Origin: Pseudomonas sp. ANT_J12
GTDB taxonomy: Bacteria > Pseudomonadota > Gammaproteobacteria > Pseudomonadales > Pseudomonadaceae
Direction: 5' to 3'
NCBI RefSeq assembly: GCF_008370045.1
Contig: NZ_VOBN01000016.1
Location: forward strand, 1-64,000
Length of the DNA: 64,000 nt
Part shown: piece by piece, positions 7,414 to 15,982 of the stretch
Position numbering within the stretch: position 1 is the stretch's first letter
How the letters are laid out: each line of letters begins with the position of its first letter
Notes under the pieces: generated by a model
What the model was told of the DNA's origin: nothing
Database searches by the model: none
What the model saw: only the letters and a program-made list of their open reading frames with translations
Program-made: the position numbers and the translations under genes

Positions 7414-8705
7414 GCGCTGAACCAACCCAACTTGATCACAAACAGAATCGACAGAATCACCAGCGCCGGGTTCAGCTCACGGGCACGCCCGGACAGCAAC
7501 TTGATCGCGGTCCAGGAAATGAAACCGAAGGCGATGCCGTTGGCGATGGAATAGGTGAACGGCATGGCCAGGGCAGTGACCACGACCGGTGCGGCCACGG
7601 TGATGTCGTCCCAGTCTATTTCGGCCAGGCCGGAAGTCATCAGCACGGCGACGAACAGCAGTGCCGGTGCGGTAGCAAAGGCTGGAACACTGGCGGCCAA
7701 TGGCGAGAAGAACAGCGCCAGCAGGAACAGGATCGCCACCACGACAGCCGTTAAACCGGTACGACCACCGGCACTCACGCCAGCGGCGGATTCGATGTAG
7801 CTGGTGGTGGTCGAGGTGCCCAGCAGCGAACCGGCCATGGCCGCGGTGCTGTCGGCGATCAGCGCACGACCCATTTTCGGCATGTGGCCGTCCTTGCCCA
7901 TCAGGCCGGCGCGCTTGGCGACGCCGATCAGGGTGCCGGAGTTGTCGAACAGGTCGACGAACAGGAAGGCGAAAATCACGCTGACCAGACCGATGTCCAG
8001 TGCACCTTTGATGTCCAGTTGCAGGAAGGTCGGGGCCAGCGACGGTGGCATCGACATCACGCCGCCGAACGGGGTGACATTCATCGCGATGGAGACGATC
8101 GTCACCGCCAGAATGCCGATCAGTACCGCGCCGCGAACCTTCAGGGCTTCGAGGGCGACGATCAGGGCAAAACCCAGGGTCGCGAGGATCGGAGCCGGTT
8201 TTTTCAAGTCACCGAGGCCGAGCATGGTCGCCTCGTTACTGACCACGATGCCGGCGTTGTGCAGGGCGATCAAGGCCAGGAACAGGCCGATACCGGCGGC
8301 AATCGCCGAACGCAGGGGCAGCGGGATGCTGTTGATGATCCATTCGCGGATGCGGAAGATCGACAGCAGGAAGAAGCACACGGCCGAAATGAACACCGCA
8401 CCCAGCGCCACTTGCCAGGTATGGCCCATGTGCAGGACCACGGTATACGTGAAGAACGCGTTCAGGCCCATGCCCGGCGCGAGCGCGATCGGGTAGTTGG
8501 CGATCAGGCCCATCACCGTCGAGCCGAAGGCCGCGGCCAGGCAGGTCGCGACAAACACCGCGCCCTTGTCCATGCCGGTCTCGCCGAGAATGCTCGGGTT
8601 GACGAACAGAATGTAGGCCATGGCCAGGAAGGTCGTGACGCCCGCCAGAATCTCGGTGCGCACGTTGGTGTTATGTGCCTTGAGTTGAAACAGCCTTTCC
8701 AGCAT
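7410..8705 (-). CDS. NCS2-family (AzgA-like) purine base permease
   Basis: The 431-residue inner-membrane protein has about 12-14 hydrophobic segments. It carries the AzgA-subfamily marks: VNPSILGETGMDKGAVFVAT (in part), APGMGLNAFFTYTVV and LFDNSGTLIGVAKRAGLM. It should import adenine, guanine or hypoxanthine with protons; the exact base cannot be read. ATG 8705 is preceded by GGGGAGCAGAC, a strong SD, so the 23-residue upstream extension is rejected. It overlaps trmA by four bases. No purine riboswitch was recognised in the 200-bp leader. Confidence 0.9.
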   Translation of the reverse strand: MLERLFQLKAHNTNVRTEILAGVTTFLAMAYILFVNPSILGETGMDKGAVFVATCLAAAFGSTVMGLIANYPIALAPGMGLNAFFTYTVVLHMGHTWQVALGAVFISAVCFFLLSIFRIREWIINSIPLPLRSAIAAGIGLFLALIALHNAGIVVSNEATMLGLGDLKKPAPILATLGFALIVALEALKVRGAVLIGILAVTIVSIAMNVTPFGGVMSMPPSLAPTFLQLDIKGALDIGLVSVIFAFLFVDLFDNSGTLIGVAKRAGLMGKDGHMPKMGRALIADSTAAMAGSLLGTSTTTSYIESAAGVSAGGRTGLTAVVVAILFLLALFFSPLAASVPAFATAPALLFVAVLMTSGLAEIDWDDITVAAPVVVTALAMPFTYSIANGIAFGFISWTAIKLLSGRARELNPALVILSILFVIKLGWFSA

Positions 8706-8911
8706 GTCTGCTCCCCGTGGCGCGCAGGGCGCCGTGAATGTATCGACCTCAACAGCAAAGCACAGACCGCCCAAGGCGCCCGGGAATTTTCTGTGGGTCG
8801 GAAAAAGCCGCGCATCATACCAGCCGCGTGGGGTAATGGCTGCGATCGTCGGCGATGTTTTGCGGTTGGCTGAACTGCGCCATACTGCGCGCCTGTTTTG
8901 GGGGAGTGTTC

Positions 8912-9370
8912 ATGGTGGGTGACAAGCGCAACATCGTTCGGTCGTTGGGGCTGTTTTTCGCGTGTATGGCGGGTGCGCCTGCCGTGATGGCAGCGTCGGC
9001 ACCGCCGTTGACCAACGTTCAGGTGCTCAAGGTGCAGTCGGCGGCGTGCGGGATTGAAAACATTTCCGCCGGACAAGAGCGCACGACATGCGACCACGGC
9101 GGCGCAGACATCAAGGTGTATGTGCTGGAGGTGGGGTATGGCCGCAAGCCGACCGTCCAGCTCGACGGCTTCAACCTCGCCGGGGCGCAGCAAAAAGTCT
9201 GTGCCTATGGCAATGGCAACCCGACCGAATGCACCGCCACCGAGACAAGGGTCGTCGGCACGCTGTACGTCTTTGACTTGGGGGGCAGGCAGGAAGGGAC
9301 GTTCAGCTTCAGTAACCGCTCGATCAACGCGCCGGGCAACGTCGTTTCGACGCAGCTTTACATCAAGTAA
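8912..9370 (+). CDS. Small secreted protein, DUF4879-like
   Basis: The 152-residue precursor has a signal peptide (MVGDKRNIVRSLGLFFACMA, cleavage after the VMAAS region near residue 28). The mature part begins APPLTNVQVLKVQSAACG, has four or so cysteines that could pair, a VLEVGYGRKP segment and ends SINAPGNVVSTQLYIK. The pattern resembles DUF4879/YolA-like secreted proteins; I am only moderately sure. Start chosen at ATG 8912, after GGGGGAG, rather than 19 codons earlier. It is monocistronic and divergent from the permease. Function unknown. Confidence 0.7.
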   Translation: MVGDKRNIVRSLGLFFACMAGAPAVMAASAPPLTNVQVLKVQSAACGIENISAGQERTTCDHGGADIKVYVLEVGYGRKPTVQLDGFNLAGAQQKVCAYGNGNPTECTATETRVVGTLYVFDLGGRQEGTFSFSNRSINAPGNVVSTQLYIK

Positions 9371-9436
9371 CGGCAGACACGAACAAGGGACACTAAAGCT
9401 GACTACGCTTTAAGAATCATCCCGTGGACCGTGCCC

Positions 9437-9988
9437 ATGACCTTTAGAGCCCTGATTACCCTCGCCGAGGGCATCGATGACCTGCAATGCGTGACCCTGA
9501 TTGATGTGCTGCGCCGCGCTCAGATTGAAGTGGTGGTGGCCAGCATCGAGGGCCGACGCATGCTCACATGCGCTCGCGGCACTCGCCTGACCGCCGACGC
9601 CATGCTGGTAGACCTGCTGGCCCAACCGTTCGACCTGATTGCCCTGCCCGGCGGCGTCGTTGGCGCGCAACACCTGGCGGCACATCAACCCCTGGAACAA
9701 CTGATCAAGGACCAGGCCGCCGCCGGGCGCCTGTTCGCCGGCATCGCCGAAGCCCCGGCGCTGGCGCTGCAAGCCTTCGGGGTTCTGCGTCAACGCCGCA
9801 TGACCTGCCTGCCCTCCGCCAGCCATCAATTGTCAGGCTGCACCTTCGTCGATCAACCGGTGGTGGTCGACGGCAACTGCATCACCGCCCAAGGCTCGGG
9901 CGCAGCGTTGCCGTTTGCGCTGGCGCTGGTGGAACAACTCTGTGGTAAAGCCATTCGAGCGGCAGTGGCGGGGGAGTTGCTGGTTTAG
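9437..9988 (+). CDS. DJ-1/PfpI-fold protein lacking the usual active-site Cys and Glu
   Basis: The 183-residue protein aligns with DJ-1/YajL along its length (ITLAEGIDDLQCVTLIDVLRR, then LPGGVVGAQHL). In DJ-1 the nucleophile Cys106 sits in AAICAGP and its partner Glu18 in the first loop. Here the matching segments are AGIAEAP and DDLQC, so Cys is replaced by Ala and Glu by Gln. The protein is therefore unlikely to act as a DJ-1 type deglycase/glyoxalase or redox sensor, although a Cys lies next to the lost Glu. The ATG at 9437 is used; a GTG six bases upstream is possible. It ends only six bases from the convergent higA stop. Confidence 0.8.
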   Translation: MTFRALITLAEGIDDLQCVTLIDVLRRAQIEVVVASIEGRRMLTCARGTRLTADAMLVDLLAQPFDLIALPGGVVGAQHLAAHQPLEQLIKDQAAAGRLFAGIAEAPALALQAFGVLRQRRMTCLPSASHQLSGCTFVDQPVVVDGNCITAQGSGAALPFALALVEQLCGKAIRAAVAGELLV

Positions 9989-9994
9989 AAACGA

Positions 9995-10282
9995 TCAGAC
10001 GTGGGCGGCAATGGGCTCGATAGCCGGCTGCTCACGATGTTCCGCCTGCCAGAGGTCGTAGTCGGTTTGAACCCCGAGCCACATTCTGGCTTTACCGATG
10101 CCTGCCCGTTCCAGACGTACCGCCAGGTCTGGGCTGATCGGCGCGTGGCCGTGCAACACCCTGGAAAGGTGTGGCCGGGCAAAACCGAGATGGCGGGCCA
10201 ATTCAGTGACGCTGATGCCAAGCTCGGGTAAGACGTCCTGCAACAATGTTTCGCCAGGGTGCGGCGGGTTGTGCATGGGCAT
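9995..10282 (-). CDS. higA: HigA-family antitoxin
   Basis: The 95-residue protein has the HigA/VapI layout: NPPHPGETL at the N-terminus, an HTH at about residues 22-58 (VTELARHLGFARPHLSRVL) and an MWLGVQTDYDLWQA helix. It should bind HigB and repress the operon. The ATG at 10282 follows an excellent AGGAGG sequence; ATG 10276 is an alternative. It lies 14 bp after higB, the toxin-first order typical of higBA. Confidence 0.92.
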   Translation of the reverse strand: MPMHNPPHPGETLLQDVLPELGISVTELARHLGFARPHLSRVLHGHAPISPDLAVRLERAGIGKARMWLGVQTDYDLWQAEHREQPAIEPIAAHV

Positions 10283-10296
10283 GGTCCTGCCTCCTG

Positions 10297-10584
10297 TCAG
10301 TGATAGTCCAGATAGTCCAGATAGTCGACCAGTTCGATATCCGAGCCAATAAAACGAAAAATAACCCGCCAGTTCCCCGATACGCTGAGCGACCAATATT
10401 CGGTCAGATCTCCTTTGAACGGGTGTAACCGCCATCCTGGAAGATCAAGATCGCCAGGCACCACTGCGCGGTCCATGAACTGCAGCATTCGGGACAGCCG
10501 TTTCGCAGGGTCTGCACGAATCCCACGAGTCGAACCGGTTTCATAGAAGCCACGAAGGCCTTTGTGCTGAAAGGATTTGATCAT
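10297..10584 (-). CDS. higB: HigB-family toxin (RelE-fold mRNA interferase)
   Basis: The 95-residue protein starts MIKSFQHKGLRGFYETGS and has DLDLPGWRLHPFKGD and WSLSVSGNWRVIFRF, the HigB signature that carries the catalytic basic residues. It is expected to cut mRNA at the ribosome under stress. The C-terminus is unusual: VDYLDYLDYH is encoded by three 9-bp repeats. Only a poor SD precedes ATG 10584, in contrast to higA, so antitoxin should be made in excess. Confidence 0.92.
   Translation of the reverse strand: MIKSFQHKGLRGFYETGSTRGIRADPAKRLSRMLQFMDRAVVPGDLDLPGWRLHPFKGDLTEYWSLSVSGNWRVIFRFIGSDIELVDYLDYLDYH
10302..10328. repeat. Three tandem 9-bp units inside the end of higB
   Basis: GATAGTCCA occurs at 10302 and 10311, and GATAGTCGA at 10320. 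The unit keeps frame and adds three residues (Asp-Tyr-Leu, on the minus strand) per copy. Confidence 0.85.
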
Positions 10585-10598
10585 GGGGGAAGTGTAAG

Positions 10599-10635
10599 GC
10601 GATACATTACACTCGATGCGGTATCTATGTATCGC
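10599..10635. promoter_or_regulatory. Inverted repeat GCGATACAT-N19-ATGTATCGC, candidate HigA/HigBA operator
   Basis: Two perfect 9-bp arms lie at 10599-10607 and 10627-10635, 15 bp upstream of the higB start. A minus-strand TGTAAT, a possible -10 box, lies between the arms. HigA proteins usually autorepress by binding such repeats over the promoter. The site lies 143 bp before paoA, so it could also affect the divergent genes. Confidence 0.6.
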
Positions 10636-10778
10636 ACTTGGTCGGCACTTTTGTGCTTCGAGTGGTATTGCGCCACAGATCAATTCCTTTGAACGCCCAT
10701 CCCACCCCCGAAGTCGTACCCCTTAATGACGGCGGTTTGCCAAAACGCCGCGAAGGTACGATCAACCGTGAGGTGTTT

Positions 10779-11300
10779 ATGAGCGCGATCACTCCCGACG
10801 CAGCGCCGTCGGTGTTCACCCGTCATCCGCTGCGCCTGCGGCTCAACGGCCAGGTCCGTGAGCTTGATGTGCTGCCGTGGACCACATTGCTGGACCTGTT
10901 GCGCGAGCAACTGGATCTGGTTGGCACCAAGAAAGGCTGCGACCACGGCCAGTGCGGGGCCTGCACGGTATTGCTCAACGGCAAGCGGGTGAATGCCTGC
11001 CTGACCCTGGCGGTGATGTGCGACGGCGCCGAGTTGACCACCATCGAAGGCCTGGCCGATGGCGAGGCGCTGCACCCGATGCAGCAAGCCTTCATCAAGC
11101 ACGACGCCTTTCAGTGTGGTTATTGCACGCCGGGGCAGATCTGTTCGGCGGTGGGGCTGGCCAATGAAGGCCGGGCGCAGACCACGCAGCAGATCAAGGA
11201 ATTGATGAGCGGCAACCTCTGCCGCTGCGGCGCCTACAGCAATATTTGCGATGCCATTGAAGAAGCCTTGCCCGCCTGCCAGCAAGGAGGCGACCAATGA
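10779..11300 (+). CDS. Aldehyde oxidase/xanthine dehydrogenase-type 2Fe-2S subunit (PaoA/YagT-like)
   Basis: This 173-residue subunit passes electrons from the molybdenum site to FAD. It has the plant-type ferredoxin cluster motif CDHGQCGACTVLLNG...C and the second cluster motif CGYCTPG...CRCGAY. E. coli PaoA carries a twin-arginine signal; here the N-terminus MSAITPDAAPSVFTRHPLRL has none, so this enzyme may be cytoplasmic or use another route. ATG 10779 has GAGGTG seven bases upstream. It overlaps the next gene by four bases. Confidence 0.9.
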   Translation: MSAITPDAAPSVFTRHPLRLRLNGQVRELDVLPWTTLLDLLREQLDLVGTKKGCDHGQCGACTVLLNGKRVNACLTLAVMCDGAELTTIEGLADGEALHPMQQAFIKHDAFQCGYCTPGQICSAVGLANEGRAQTTQQIKELMSGNLCRCGAYSNICDAIEEALPACQQGGDQ

Positions 11301-12283
11301 CGCCCTTCCACTACAGCAAACCCAATTCAGTAGAGCACGCTGTGCACCTTGCCGGTCCCGCATCTCGATTCATCGCCGGCGGTACGAATCTTCTGGATTT
11401 GATGAAGGAAAATCTCACCCGCCCTGAACATCTGATCGACATCACCGGACTGCCGTTGCGTGAGGTCACGCAAACGCAAAACGGTGGGCTAATGATCGGT
11501 GCATTGGTCAGCAACGCCGACCTGGCCTGGCACCCGTTGATCGAACAGCGTTACCCGCTCCTGTCCCAAGCCATTCTGGCCGGCGCCTCGCCGCAATTGC
11601 GCAACATGGCCAGCACCGGCGGCAACCTGCTGCAACGCACCCGCTGCTACTACTTCTACGACGCCAATGTGCCGTGCAACAAACGCGAACCCGGCAGTGG
11701 CTGCCCGGCGCGGGACGGATTGAACCGGATTCATGCGATTTTCGGCGCCAGCGTGCAATGCGTGGCCACCCATCCTTCCGATATGTGCGTGGCACTGGCG
11801 GCTTTGGAGGCGGTGGTCCATGTGCACGGGCGCAATGGCGCAAGAACCATCGAGTTTGCCGACTTTCATCGCCTGCCCGGTGACCACCCCGAGCGCGACA
11901 ACCAATTGGCCGACGATGAGCTGATCACCGCCATTGAACTGCCCGCCGCCGGTTTCGCCGAGCACTGCCATTACCTGAAGATTCGCGACCGTGCGTCCTA
12001 CGCGTTCGCGCTGGTGTCGGTGGCCGCGGCGCTGGAAATGAACGGGCCGGTGATTCGCGAGGCACGTCTTGTCCTCGGCGGGGTCGCCCACAAACCGTGG
12101 CGTGACGAAGCGGTCGAGCAATGGTTGGTGGGCAAACCGGCCAGCCGCGAAACCTTCACGGCTGCTGCCGACGCGTTACTGCAAAACGCGCAGCCCCTCG
12201 AACACAACGGGTTCAAAGTCAAACTGGCAAGCCGGGCCATCATCCGCGCCTTGAGCGATGCCGCGCCGGGAGTGCAAGCCTGA
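11297..12283 (+). CDS. FAD-binding subunit of molybdenum aldehyde oxidase (PaoB/YagS-like)
   Basis: The 328-residue protein has the CO-dehydrogenase-flavoprotein fold: FIAGGTNLLDLMK for FAD and NMASTGGNLLQRTRC. As in E. coli PaoB there is a Cys-containing insert (TRCYYFYD, VPCNKR, GSGCPA) that should hold an additional 4Fe-4S cluster. It starts inside the paoA-like stop (ATGA) and ends in a TGATG overlap with the large subunit, so all three are translationally coupled. Substrate unknown; the family oxidises aromatic aldehydes. Confidence 0.9.
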   Translation: MTPFHYSKPNSVEHAVHLAGPASRFIAGGTNLLDLMKENLTRPEHLIDITGLPLREVTQTQNGGLMIGALVSNADLAWHPLIEQRYPLLSQAILAGASPQLRNMASTGGNLLQRTRCYYFYDANVPCNKREPGSGCPARDGLNRIHAIFGASVQCVATHPSDMCVALAALEAVVHVHGRNGARTIEFADFHRLPGDHPERDNQLADDELITAIELPAAGFAEHCHYLKIRDRASYAFALVSVAAALEMNGPVIREARLVLGGVAHKPWRDEAVEQWLVGKPASRETFTAAADALLQNAQPLEHNGFKVKLASRAIIRALSDAAPGVQA

Positions 12284-14484
12284 TGTCTACCTTCACCAAG
12301 CCCATGGGCCAGCCGCTGGATCGCGTCGACGGTCATCTCAAAGTCACCGGCCAGGCGCGTTATGCCGGGGAGTTTCCCGAGGACGGCCTGCTGCACGGCA
12401 GTGTAGTGTCCAGCCGCATTGCCCGCGGTCGGGTCACCCGCATCGACGCGTCCAAAGCCCTCGCGCTGCCCGGCGTGGTCGCGGTGATCGATCACGGCAA
12501 CCGCCCGAAGATCGCCAGTTACGACAAAGACTACGAAGACGCCGACTCGGCCGAGGGCTCGCCGTTTCGTCCGTTGTACAACGATCGGGTGCTGTACAGC
12601 GGCCAGCCGCTGGTGCTGGTGGTGGCGGATAACCTTGAGCTGGCGCGTTACGCCGGGTCATTGATCGACATCGAGTACGAGGCCGAGCCGCATCAGACCG
12701 ATCTGCTGAGCCTGCAAGACGAAGCCCATCCGGCACCCGCCGAACTCCCGAAACCCCGTGGGAATTTTCAGGCCGAGTTTACCGGCGCGGCCATGGGCCT
12801 GGACCTGAGCTACAGCACCCCCATCGAACACCATAATCCGATGGAACCCCACGCCAGTACGGTGTTGTTCCAGGCCGATGGCAGCTTGCACATCCATGAC
12901 AAGACCCAAGGCCCGCAGAACTGTCAGTCCTACGTGCAAAAGGTCTTCGGATTACAAAAAGAGCAGGTCAGGATTTTCGCCGCCTATGTCGGCGGCGCTT
13001 TCGGTTCCGGGCTGCGCCCGCAATATCAGCTGCCGCTGGCGGTGATGGCGGCGTTGCACCTCAAACGTTCGGTGCGAGTGACGTTGACGCGCCAGCAGAT
13101 GTTCACCTTCGGCTATCGCCCCCGCACCTTGCAGCGTCTGCAACTGGGCGCGGCGGCCAACGGACGCTTGCTCGCGGTGGCCCACACCGCTATCGGCCAG
13201 ACTTCGCGTTTCGAGGACTTCACCGAACATGTGGTGGAGTGGAGCGGCATGCTCTATCACTGCGACAACGTGCAACTGACTTACAAACTGGTGCCGCTGG
13301 ACGTATTCACGCCGCTGGACATGCGGGCCCCCGGCGCGGCGCTGGGGCTGATTGGGCTGGAATGCGCGATGGATGAACTGGCCTGTGCCCTGGCCATCGA
13401 TCCGGTGCAACTGCGCCTGATCAACTATTCAGAGCGCAATCAGAACGAAGACAAACCCTATTCCAGCAAAGAACTGCGCGAATGCTATGCCCAAGGTGCG
13501 AAGCGTTTCGGCTGGGAAGCGCGTGATCCGGAGCCGCGCAGCATGCGCCAAGGCCGACAACTGGTGGGCTGGGGCATGGCCGGCGGGGTCTGGGAAGCGA
13601 TGCAACAGAAAGCCAGCGCGAAGGCATCGCTTGATCACAATGGCAAACTCACCGTCAGCAGCGCGACCACGGACATCGGCACCGGCACCTACACGGTGAT
13701 GACGCAAATCGCCGCCCAGGCGTCGGGCGTTTCGCACAAGGACGTCACTTTTATCCTCGGCGACTCTTCATTGCCCACCGCGCCGTTGCAGGGTGGGTCG
13801 TTCACCGTGTCGTCGGTCGGAACAGCGGTGCAGCAGGCGTGTGAAGCACTCAAGGAAAAACTGTTGGCGGTGGCACGCCAGACCTGTCCGGCCTTCGGCG
13901 GAGTCACGCTGGAACAGGCGACGTTCGAGGAGGGGCAGTTGTCCTTCGGTGACGCGCGGGTTTCGCTGGCGGAACTCGCCAGAGACAGCGGTGAAGAAAC
14001 CCTGGAGGTCCAGGTTGACGCCCAACCCGACCAGAAACGCGAAGCCTACGCCACGGCCACCCACTCGGCGGTTTTCGTCGAGGTGTTGGTGGATGAGGAT
14101 TTAGGCACGGTGAAGGTCAACCGAGTGGTCAGCGCCATCGCCGCCGGCCGGGTGGTCAACCCGAAAATGGCCCGCAGCCAGATTCTCGGCGGCGTGGTCT
14201 GGGGTATCGGCATGGCGTTGCATGAAGAGACGCAAACCGACCACGCCCTGGGCCGGCACATGAACCACAGCCTGGCCGAGTACCACATCCCGGTTAACGC
14301 CGATATCGGCGACATTGAGGTGCTGTTCGTCGAAGAAAACGACGAGATCGTCAACGCCCTCGGGTCCAAGGGCGTCGGCGAGATCGGCATCGTCGGCGTG
14401 GCGGCGGCGGTGGCCAATGCGATCTATCACGCCACCGGCAAACGGGTGCGGGACTTCCCCATCACCCTCGATAAGTTGCTCTAG
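12283..14484 (+). CDS. Molybdopterin-binding catalytic subunit of aldehyde oxidase (PaoC/YagR-like)
   Basis: At 733 residues it matches E. coli PaoC (732). The N-terminal domain begins KPMGQPLDRVDGHLKVTGQA, the molybdenum domains include YVGGAFGSGLRPQ and MRAPGAALG, and the catalytic Glu lies in GSKGVGEIGIVG close to the C-terminus. It hydroxylates aldehydes to acids with water as oxygen source. It needs molybdopterin-cytosine-dinucleotide; a PaoD/XdhC-type maturation factor is not present in the window. The stop codon TAG shares the palindrome CTAG with the convergent MFS gene. Confidence 0.92.
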   Translation: MSTFTKPMGQPLDRVDGHLKVTGQARYAGEFPEDGLLHGSVVSSRIARGRVTRIDASKALALPGVVAVIDHGNRPKIASYDKDYEDADSAEGSPFRPLYNDRVLYSGQPLVLVVADNLELARYAGSLIDIEYEAEPHQTDLLSLQDEAHPAPAELPKPRGNFQAEFTGAAMGLDLSYSTPIEHHNPMEPHASTVLFQADGSLHIHDKTQGPQNCQSYVQKVFGLQKEQVRIFAAYVGGAFGSGLRPQYQLPLAVMAALHLKRSVRVTLTRQQMFTFGYRPRTLQRLQLGAAANGRLLAVAHTAIGQTSRFEDFTEHVVEWSGMLYHCDNVQLTYKLVPLDVFTPLDMRAPGAALGLIGLECAMDELACALAIDPVQLRLINYSERNQNEDKPYSSKELRECYAQGAKRFGWEARDPEPRSMRQGRQLVGWGMAGGVWEAMQQKASAKASLDHNGKLTVSSATTDIGTGTYTVMTQIAAQASGVSHKDVTFILGDSSLPTAPLQGGSFTVSSVGTAVQQACEALKEKLLAVARQTCPAFGGVTLEQATFEEGQLSFGDARVSLAELARDSGEETLEVQVDAQPDQKREAYATATHSAVFVEVLVDEDLGTVKVNRVVSAIAAGRVVNPKMARSQILGGVVWGIGMALHEETQTDHALGRHMNHSLAEYHIPVNADIGDIEVLFVEENDEIVNALGSKGVGEIGIVGVAAAVANAIYHATGKRVRDFPITLDKLL

Positions 14485-15719
14485 ACCTTGGCTTCTTCCT
14501 TGGCCACATGCATGCGGTCGCGGTTGGCCAGGGTCGGGAACAGTTTGATCCAGGTGCCAGTTACCAACAGCGTGCCGATGCCGCCCATGACCACGGCCGG
14601 CACGGTGCCGAACCAATGGGCGGTGAGGCCGGATTCGAACTCGCCCAACTGGTTCGAAGCGCCGATGAACAGGCCGTTCACGGCGCTTACCCGGCCGCGC
14701 ATTTCATCCGGGGTTTCCAGTTGCACGAAGGAGGCGCGGATCACCATGCTGATCATGTCCGCCGCGCCCAGCACCACCAGCACCGCCAGCGAGAACCAGA
14801 ACGAGGTGGACAGGCCGAAGGCGATGGTCGCGACGCCGAAGATGCCGACGGCGGTGAACATCACCCGCCCGACTTTACGTTCCACGGCAAATCGAGCCAG
14901 GAACAACGACATCAATAGCGCGCCCACCGCGGGTGCCGAACGCAGCAGGCCCAGGCCCCAAGGGCCGGTCAGCAGAATGTCCTTGGCGAATACCGGCAGC
15001 AACGCCGTCGCGCCGCCCAACAGCACGGCGAACAGATCCAGGGAAATCGCCCCGAGAATGTCCGGACGGCTGCGGATGAAACGAATCCCGGCCAATAGCG
15101 AATCCATCGTTGCCTTGCCCTTGTTCAGTGGCGTTTGCCGGGCCGGCAGGTTGAGCATCAAGCAGCAGGCGATGATGTACAGAATGACCGTCGGGCCGTA
15201 GACCCAGACGCTGCCGAACGCGTAGAGCAAACCGCCAAGTGCCGGAGCGACGATGGTGGCCGATTGCTGTGCCGATTGGGCGGCGGCCACGGCGCGGGGG
15301 AACAGGGCGCTGGGCACGATGCTCGGCAGCAGGGCCTGGGTGGTCGGCATCTCGAACGAGCGCGCGGCACCGAGCAGGAACGCGAGGATGAAGATCATTT
15401 CCCGGGTGACGTGATCGGTGGCGCTGCCGATGGCCAAGGACAGGGCGATCAAGGCTTGCAGGGACTGGCAGATCGCCGCGACCTTGCGTCGGTCGTAACG
15501 GTCGGCGACATGCCCGGTGTGCAACATGAACAGCACCCGCGGGGCGAACTCGACCAAACCCACCAGGCCCAGGTCCAGCACGTTGCCGGTCAATTGGTAC
15601 AGGTTCCAGCCGATGGCCACGGTGAGCATCTGGAAACCGCTGGCGGTAAACACCCGAGCCAGCCAGAACGCAATGAAAGGACGGTGATGACGTAACAGCA
15701 GGGGCGCTTGGCTGGGCAT
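14481..15719 (-). CDS. MFS transporter of the EntS/DUF894-like subgroup
   Basis: The 412-residue protein has about 12 membrane segments, the MFS loop GHVADRYDRR between helices 2 and 3 and the loop RPDILGAISLDLF before helix 7. Members of this subgroup export siderophores or drugs; the substrate here is unknown. ATG 15719 (MPSQAPLLLRHHRPF) is chosen over a start 15 codons upstream because the family N-terminus begins near the RPF motif. It converges on the paoC-like gene. Confidence 0.85.
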   Translation of the reverse strand: MPSQAPLLLRHHRPFIAFWLARVFTASGFQMLTVAIGWNLYQLTGNVLDLGLVGLVEFAPRVLFMLHTGHVADRYDRRKVAAICQSLQALIALSLAIGSATDHVTREMIFILAFLLGAARSFEMPTTQALLPSIVPSALFPRAVAAAQSAQQSATIVAPALGGLLYAFGSVWVYGPTVILYIIACCLMLNLPARQTPLNKGKATMDSLLAGIRFIRSRPDILGAISLDLFAVLLGGATALLPVFAKDILLTGPWGLGLLRSAPAVGALLMSLFLARFAVERKVGRVMFTAVGIFGVATIAFGLSTSFWFSLAVLVVLGAADMISMVIRASFVQLETPDEMRGRVSAVNGLFIGASNQLGEFESGLTAHWFGTVPAVVMGGIGTLLVTGTWIKLFPTLANRDRMHVAKEEAKV

Positions 15720-15840
15720 CTGACGGCAGGTCTTGAGCGAGGGGAGGGGTGAGACTATCACCAAGCTGTAACAAGAAGTTGCGCTGACAAAAATTTTAGG
15801 TAGCTAGACATCGATCTCAAAAATACTGTGCCGATCTCCT

Positions 15841-15982
15841 GTGGCGAGGGGGCTTGCCCCCGCTGGGCTGCGTAGCAGCCCCCAATGGTTGCGGCTTCAT
15901 TCAGGCAGAAATAGCGCATTCACCTTTTTACGACTGCTTCGCAGTCGAACGGGGGCAAGCCCCCTCGCCACAGCAAGCCTCC
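15841..15982. repeat. REPIN: two facing GTGGCGAGGGGGCTTGCCCC units
   Basis: The left unit is at 15841-15882 with a hairpin GGGCTGCGTAGCAGCCC. The right unit, in reverse orientation, includes CGGGGGCAAGCCCCCTCGCCAC and its own hairpin GACTGCTTCGCAGTC. About 50 bp separate them. The rest of the 570-bp gap 15720-16289 holds the cioA control region; nothing coding was seen. Confidence 0.85.

Noticed and set aside
8706..8911. Purine riboswitch before the purine permease gene
   Set aside because: No conserved purine-aptamer core or terminator was recognised in this short, GC-rich leader.
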